Assembly (NCBI RefSeq): GCF_002234535.1 | Contig: NZ_CP022521.1 | Span: 2,914,001 to 2,978,000, forward strand | DNA length: 64,000 nucleotides | Direction of reading: 5' to 3' | Origin: Actinoalloteichus hoggarensis | GTDB taxonomy: Bacteria > Actinomycetota > Actinomycetes > Mycobacteriales > Pseudonocardiaceae | Part shown: positions 59,787 to 64,000 of the stretch, piece after piece | Numbering within the stretch: position 1 is the stretch's first letter | Layout: every line of letters starts with the position of its first letter | Notes under the pieces: model-generated | Database searches by the model: none | What the model was told of the DNA's origin: nothing | The model's input: only the letters and a program-made list of their open reading frames with translations | Position numbers and translations under genes: made by a program

Positions 59787-61199
59787 ATGACCCCCGATGC
59801 ATCCTCGGAACAGCACATCGCCCGTGACCGCGACGCCCGGCAGGCTCCGGTGGCGGTGCTCGGCCTCGGCCTGATGGGCGCGGCCCTCGCGGAGGCCTTC
59901 CTTCGCGCCGGGCATCCCACGACCGTCTGGAACCGCACGGCGGCGAAGGCCGATCGGCTCGTCGCAGGCGGGGCGACCCTCGCCGCCTCGGCGGCCGAGG
60001 CGGTTGCCGCCGCCCCGCTCGTGGTCGTCTGCGTCGCGGACTACGCCGCGGTACGGGAGATCCTCGATCCGCTCGGCGAGCTTCTCGACGGCCGAGTCCT
60101 GGTCAACCTGACGTCGGGCTCCTCGGCGCAGGCACGCCAGACCGCGCAGTGGGCGGGGCGGCACGGCCTGGCCTACCTCGACGGCGCGATCATGGCCTAT
60201 CCGCAGGCCGTCGGCGGCCCCGACACCGTCATCCTCCACAGCGGGCCGCGGGCGTCGTTCGACCGGCACGAGTCGACGCTGCGCGTCCTCGGCGGGAAGA
60301 CCGTCCACCTCGGCGCGGACCACGGCCTGGCCGCCCTGCACGACGTGGCGCTGCTCAGTCTGATGTGGAGCGTGCTCGACAGCTTCCTCCACGGCACCGC
60401 ACTGCTCGGCACCGCAGGCGTCGGCGCCGACGCCTTCCAGCCGCTCGCCGTCTCGACCCTCGAGACCGCCGCCGGCTGGCTGGCAGGCTATGCGAGGCAG
60501 ATCGAGGAGGGCGTGTACCCGGGCGACGACGCGACCATCGACACTCACCGGGCCGCCATGACGCATCTCGTCGACGAGAGCCGGGCAGTCGGAGTCGACG
60601 TCGACCTGCCGCGGTTCCTCACCGCCCTGGCCGATCGCGCCGTGGCGGACGGCCGAGGCGGGGACGGCTACGCCGCGCTGATCGAGCAGTTCCGCAGGCC
60701 CTCGGCCACGGGGGCGGCCCCGGACGCGGCGCAGGCCGACCCGGACGCGGCCGACTCCGCCTCGAAGCAGAGCCCGGCCGCCTTCGACCCGCACACCCTG
60801 CTGGCGGAGAGCCGTCTCGGCGTCCTCGCGACCATCAAGTCCGACGGTCGCCCGCAGCTCTCCCCGGTCACACCCTTCTACGATCGCGAGGCCGGCGTGC
60901 TCTACGTCTCGATGACCGAGGGGCGGGCCAAGACGGTGAACCTCCGCCGTGATCCGCGCGCCACTCTGGAGGTCACCAGCGCCGACGGCTGGGCGTGGGC
61001 CACGGCCGAGGGCACGGCGACGCTCACCGGTCCGGGCACCGATCCACACGGGCCGGAGGTCGAGGCGTTGGTGGACTACTACCGCCGGGCGGCGGGGGAG
61101 CACCCCGACTGGGACGAGTACCGATCGGTGATGGTGTCGGATCGACGGGTGCTCATGGTGATGACCGTCGACCACGTCTACGGCGCCGACATCAGCTGA
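59787..61199 (+). CDS. Fusion of imine reductase-like and F420/PPOX-type oxidoreductase domains
   Basis: Protein of 470 residues with two redox domains. Residues about 18-310 form an NADPH-dependent beta-hydroxyacid-dehydrogenase/imine-reductase domain: VAVLGLGLMGAALAEAFLRA, WNRTAAKA, VNLTSGSSAQAR and LHDVALLSLMW. In LHDVALLSLMW, Asp186 fits the catalytic Asp of one imine-reductase group. After an Ala/Asp-rich linker, residues about 330-470 form a PPOX-class split-barrel domain (LLAESRLGVLATIKSDGRPQ, VLYVSMTEGRAKTVNLRRDP, VDYYRRAAGEHPDWDEYRSV), usually F420- or FMN-binding. The fusion suggests coupled reductions of one substrate. The ATG is at the predicted transcription start, and expression is probably activated by the divergent MerR. 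Confidence 0.87.
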   Translation: MTPDASSEQHIARDRDARQAPVAVLGLGLMGAALAEAFLRAGHPTTVWNRTAAKADRLVAGGATLAASAAEAVAAAPLVVVCVADYAAVREILDPLGELLDGRVLVNLTSGSSAQARQTAQWAGRHGLAYLDGAIMAYPQAVGGPDTVILHSGPRASFDRHESTLRVLGGKTVHLGADHGLAALHDVALLSLMWSVLDSFLHGTALLGTAGVGADAFQPLAVSTLETAAGWLAGYARQIEEGVYPGDDATIDTHRAAMTHLVDESRAVGVDVDLPRFLTALADRAVADGRGGDGYAALIEQFRRPSATGAAPDAAQADPDAADSASKQSPAAFDPHTLLAESRLGVLATIKSDGRPQLSPVTPFYDREAGVLYVSMTEGRAKTVNLRRDPRATLEVTSADGWAWATAEGTATLTGPGTDPHGPEVEALVDYYRRAAGEHPDWDEYRSVMVSDRRVLMVMTVDHVYGADIS

Positions 61200-61543
61200 C
61201 CGTCTCGCCGCGGCGGCGACGTCCGCCGGTACGCGGCGCCTGTGCCGATCTCGGCGTGTCGCCGGCTCGCGGTGCTCCCGTCGGCTCCGTCGGCTCCGTC
61301 GGCTCGGATGTGCCGGGCTCCGGCCTCGTCCGCCGCCCCGACCCGTCGGCCCGGCTCGGCAAGGTCCATGCGGCCGGCCGGACCGGGCCCCTAGGGGGTC
61401 CGGCCCGGCACTGATCGGCCTGCACGGGCCGAGTCCGCGGGACCGCGCCCGGATCGAGAGCCCAGTTCAGGACCTCGAGTCCAGGACCGGCGGGGTCGAG
61501 ATCTCGCGGGAGCGGACCGCGCGGACGGCCTCCGCCCGCCGAC
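61200..61543. other. Spacer between convergent genes
   Basis: 344 bases. Contains a short direct repeat of GTCGGCTCC near 61280-61300 and the hairpin at 61377-61404. No gene seen. Confidence 0.6.
61377..61404. terminator. Hairpin between convergent genes
   Basis: Eight-base arms GCCGGACC/GGTCCGGC around a 12-base loop that includes the self-complementary CCCCTAGG. A possible bidirectional terminator for the fusion oxidoreductase and the isomerase-like gene. Confidence 0.55.
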
Positions 61544-62413
61544 TCAGAACCGCATCGTCGACAGATACTCGTAGCTGCGCAGCGCGCTGTGCAGCGGATC
61601 GGCGGGCGCATCGTGCTCGACGACGTACTCCCGCACACCCGACCGCCGCTCGGCGAACATCCGAGGGAAGTCCAGCGTGCCGTGTCCGACGTCCTCGAAG
61701 GAGCCGTCAGGCGCCATGTCCTTGACGTGGAACACCGGGAACCGGCCCGGATACCGGCGGAAGTAGTCCACCGGGTCGTAGCCGCCGTCCACCGCCCAGT
61801 AGAGGTCCAGCTCGAAGTTGACCAGCCTGCGGTCGGTCTCCCGGAGCAGGATGTCGTACAGCACCTCGCCGTCGACGGTGGCGAAGTCGAAGCCGTGGTT
61901 GTGATAGAGGAATCGCAGCCCGGCCCGTCGCGCCGCGTGGCCTGCCACGTTGAACTCGGCCGCCACCTGCCGGTAACCCGCCGGATTCTGCAGATCACCC
62001 GGCAGCGACGGCACCACGACCGACTGCACGCCCAAGACGTGGGCGTCGGTCAGCGCCTGCTGCCAGTCGCCTCGGATGGCGTCCAGGCTCAGATGCGTCA
62101 GCACGGCCCGCAGCCCGGCCGTGTCCAGCATGGCGCGGAACTCCTGCGGGCTGTGGCCGTAGAGCCCGCTCACGCCCACCGTCGCGTAGCCGATCTCGCC
62201 GAGCCGGTTCAGGGTGCCCTGCGGATCGGACTCCATCAGGCCGCGCACCGTGTAGAGCTGGATGCCGATGTGCTCCCTCGGCACCCGGCGGTGCCCGCCC
62301 GGCGTGGCGGCGGCGTTGGCCGTGATCAGTCCTGACGCGCCGACCGCGACGGCGGCGCCGCCTGCCAGCCGCAGGAATCCTCGGCGGGACTCCGGTTGAA
62401 CGATGCCCATCAC
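61544..62413 (-). CDS. Tat-exported sugar phosphate isomerase/epimerase-like TIM barrel
   Basis: Xylose-isomerase-like TIM-barrel protein of 289 residues. It starts with a twin-arginine signal (ESRRGFLRLAGGAAVAVGAS) and then has IGIQLYTVRGLMESDPQGTL. Metal-binding elements of the family follow: LYHNHGFDF, NFELDLYWAVDGG and FHVKDMAPDG, each with the expected His, Glu or Asp. Such secreted proteins often occur with glycoside- or trehalose-utilisation proteins that carry ThuA, PKD and CBM6 domains, and the gene upstream encodes one of this kind. A possible role is modification of keto-sugars outside the cell. ATG 62410 is an equivalent start. Confidence 0.88.
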   Translation of the reverse strand: MMGIVQPESRRGFLRLAGGAAVAVGASGLITANAAATPGGHRRVPREHIGIQLYTVRGLMESDPQGTLNRLGEIGYATVGVSGLYGHSPQEFRAMLDTAGLRAVLTHLSLDAIRGDWQQALTDAHVLGVQSVVVPSLPGDLQNPAGYRQVAAEFNVAGHAARRAGLRFLYHNHGFDFATVDGEVLYDILLRETDRRLVNFELDLYWAVDGGYDPVDYFRRYPGRFPVFHVKDMAPDGSFEDVGHGTLDFPRMFAERRSGVREYVVEHDAPADPLHSALRSYEYLSTMRF

Positions 62414-62458
62414 TTCAAGCCTTCCTCGGGAATGACGCTGCCTGGTCAGGGAGGGTGA

Positions 62459-62497
62459 ACGCGGGCCCGGTCGGGGAGGAGCCCGCCGGGCCCGCGT
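62459..62497 (-). terminator. Hairpin after the PKD/CBM6 protein gene
   Basis: Twelve-base stem (62459-62470 with 62486-62497, core GCGGGCCCGG) and 15-base loop, starting five bases beyond the stop codon at 62502. It separates this gene from the isomerase-like gene, although both are on the same strand. Confidence 0.6.
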
Positions 62498-62501
62498 CGG
62501 G

Positions 62502-64000
62502 CTAGTCGACCGAGACGGCGACCGTCGCCGAGGTCCGCACCCCGGCGTCGTCGGTCACCGTCAGTCGTGCGGTGAACGGCCCGCCTCGCGTGTACTCGTG
62601 ACTCGCGGTCTCGCCGTGGACGTACTGGTTGTCGCCGAACTCCCAGTGGTGATCGACGATCTCTCGGCCCTCCGGCACGGTCACCTCGGCGCTGAACTCC
62701 ACTGTCAGCGGTGCGGTGCCGGCGGCGGGAGTCGCCGTCGGCACCACCGTGGCCGAGATCTCCTCCTTGGTGACGCCCTGGCCGTTGAAGTGCAGCCAGT
62801 CCACCGACATCAGATCGTGGCCGTCGGGCGTCCACTCGGGATTGTCGAACACCAGGTAGAGCGTGACCGGGCCGCCGGGATCCGCCAGCGGCACGGTCGG
62901 CGAGATCACCGCTCCCCAGCCGCCCGTGTTCTCGACGTCCACCGAGCCCAGCAGTTCACCGTCCGGCCCGTCGGCTCGGAACTCCACCGTGCCGCCGATG
63001 CCCGCGGAGCCGACGCCGAGGGTGACCGAGTCGATGCCGGTCAGATTGATCGGATCGTAGGCGACCCAGTCGCCGTGCTCGATCTCGCCGATCCGGTGGC
63101 CTGCCGAGGAGTCGTCACGAGCCAGGGCCTCCACCCCGCCGTTCTCCCCGCCGGTGTCCTCGAAGTGCTCGGCCTCCTTGCGCTTGGGCTCCAGCGTGGC
63201 GTGCGCGGAGCCGACGAGCGGTGGGACGCCGTTCACACCGCCGCCGTCCTGGTACTGCGCGCTCAGCGCCGCGTAGAGGTTCTGTCCGGGTCCGTGGCTG
63301 TCGCCCTGGTCGGTGGTGATGTCGCCCTGACAGCCGGTCACGTTGTCCATCGGATGCAGGTGATCGTCGTGGCCCAGCTGCGACTGCACGACGACCTTCG
63401 AACAGTCGATCTCGGCGTCCTCGGCGTCGGTCACCTCCACGGTGAAGGGGATGGTGTCGCCGAAGTCGAACAGGCCGCCGTGGGCGGGCAGCGTGATCGC
63501 CACCTCCGGCCGGGTGTTGCCGACCGTGATCGTGGTGACCGCCACGCCCGCCAGCTCCGTCTCCGGATCGGTCACGGTCAGCCGCGCCGAGTACTGCCCG
63601 TCATCGGGGTAGACGTGGGTCGGATTCCGCTCGGTCGAGTCGACCGAGCCGTCGCCGTCGAAGTCCCACTCGTAGACCACAGACTCGCCCGCGCCCACGC
63701 CGGAGCCCTCACTGGAGAACGTGACCTCCAGCGGACCCTGTCCGGAGTCGGGCGATGCCGAGACACGCGCCGTGGGAATCCGGCCCTCGGCGACGTAGTC
63801 GATCCGGTAGATGCCCGAGCCCTCGTTGCTGCCGCCTCGGCCCGTGCCGCTGCCCTCCCCGAAGTCGATGACGTACAGGGATCCGTCCGGCCCGAACTCC
63901 GCCTCGAAGGGCTGGACCCACTCCAGGTCCTCGAAGACGCCGTTGATCGAGAGCAGGTCGCCCGCCCGCGTGGGCTCGAACCGGGGGTCGGTGAACTCCT
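62502..64000 (-). CDS. Large secreted carbohydrate-linked protein (beta-propeller, PKD, CBM6, PKD), N-terminus outside window
   Basis: The last 499 codons or so of a long protein that runs past the window edge. From its N-terminal side the order is the end of a PQQ/glucose-dehydrogenase-like beta-propeller (FEAEFGPDGSLYVIDFGEGS, GIYRIDYV), a PKD domain (VVYEWDFDGDGSVDSTERNP, THVYPDDGQYSARLTV) and an Ig-like domain with two cysteines (EIDCSKVVVQSQLGHDDHLH, VTGCQGD). A CBM6-type carbohydrate-binding domain (AEHFEDTGGENGGVEA, IEHGDWVAYDPINLTG) and a final PKD domain (HHWEFGDNQYVHGETASHEY) follow. It should be secreted and bind polysaccharide. The context with the isomerase-like protein suggests joint carbohydrate degradation. 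Confidence 0.88.
   Translation of the reverse strand, partial: EFTDPRFEPTRAGDLLSINGVFEDLEWVQPFEAEFGPDGSLYVIDFGEGSGTGRGGSNEGSGIYRIDYVAEGRIPTARVSASPDSGQGPLEVTFSSEGSGVGAGESVVYEWDFDGDGSVDSTERNPTHVYPDDGQYSARLTVTDPETELAGVAVTTITVGNTRPEVAITLPAHGGLFDFGDTIPFTVEVTDAEDAEIDCSKVVVQSQLGHDDHLHPMDNVTGCQGDITTDQGDSHGPGQNLYAALSAQYQDGGGVNGVPPLVGSAHATLEPKRKEAEHFEDTGGENGGVEALARDDSSAGHRIGEIEHGDWVAYDPINLTGIDSVTLGVGSAGIGGTVEFRADGPDGELLGSVDVENTGGWGAVISPTVPLADPGGPVTLYLVFDNPEWTPDGHDLMSVDWLHFNGQGVTKEEISATVVPTATPAAGTAPLTVEFSAEVTVPEGREIVDHHWEFGDNQYVHGETASHEYTRGGPFTARLTVTDDAGVRTSATVAVSVD

Noticed and set aside
59160-61175. Minus-strand open frame of 671 codons
   Set aside because: It lies opposite the imine-reductase/PPOX fusion, is Arg/Gly/His-rich and has no domain. 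It is an antisense shadow that stays open because of high GC.

Overview
The window is high-GC DNA (about 70% or more by eye) with strong G/C preference at third codon positions, GTG starts, dense 4-base stop/start overlaps and many TetR/MerR/LuxR-type regulators. This points to a filamentous actinomycete. A conservon (cvnABCD), a LAL regulator, a SigE-family sigma factor and a streptavidin homologue fit Pseudonocardiales or Streptomycetales. No rRNA or tRNA gene was seen, so the taxon is an inference.

Layout. 1-14.3 kb is acyl-CoA metabolism: an acyl-CoA ligase cut by the window edge, a quinone-reductase-like protein, a LAL and a PucR regulator. These are followed by a minus-strand cassette that encodes one full beta-oxidation turn (acyl-CoA dehydrogenase, thiolase, SDR, MaoC hydratase). 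A divergent TetR gene lies beside it, with matching palindromes on both of its flanks, and then a zinc alcohol dehydrogenase. 14.8-16.1 kb is a GT1 glycosyltransferase. 16.4-16.8 kb holds two gene remnants, one of an SsuD-like flavin monooxygenase and one of a quinone-reductase-like flavoprotein.

17.2-27.2 kb is the most coherent system: a ten-gene, almost fully overlapping minus-strand operon. It encodes a BMP-type nucleoside ABC importer (lipoprotein, double ATPase, two permeases), an NP-I nucleoside phosphorylase, a DszC/SfnB-like flavin monooxygenase and MtnA, MtnC, MtnB and MtnD. I read it as uptake of 5'-methylthioadenosine or a related nucleoside, phosphorolysis, and methionine salvage.

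28.5-33.7 kb has two TetR regulators: one beside a frameshifted NmrA-like gene with clean double operators, one divergent from an ABC exporter. 33.8-37.9 kb is a styrene-monooxygenase-like flavoprotein followed by a conservon whose CvnA lacks the usual membrane sensor. 38.2-43.1 kb has a secreted repeat protein, a SigE-family sigma factor with a membrane partner, a CGNR regulator, small coupled genes and two META-domain lipoproteins. 43.4-47.2 kb has a MarR-like protein, a four-gene translationally coupled cassette of small unknown proteins and a large XRE regulator.

48.0-53.4 kb is a type I-C CRISPR effector operon (cas5, cas8c, cas7, cas3) with no array, no cas1/2/4, and a cas8c that has lost its middle and is frameshifted. 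53.6-61.2 kb holds a MerR regulator, an S9-family peptidase homologue that has lost its catalytic triad, a membrane-anchored unknown, a streptavidin homologue with altered biotin contacts, and a MerR gene divergent from an imine-reductase/F420-type-oxidoreductase fusion. The window closes with a Tat-exported xylose-isomerase-like protein and the C-terminal half of a large secreted PKD/CBM6 protein.
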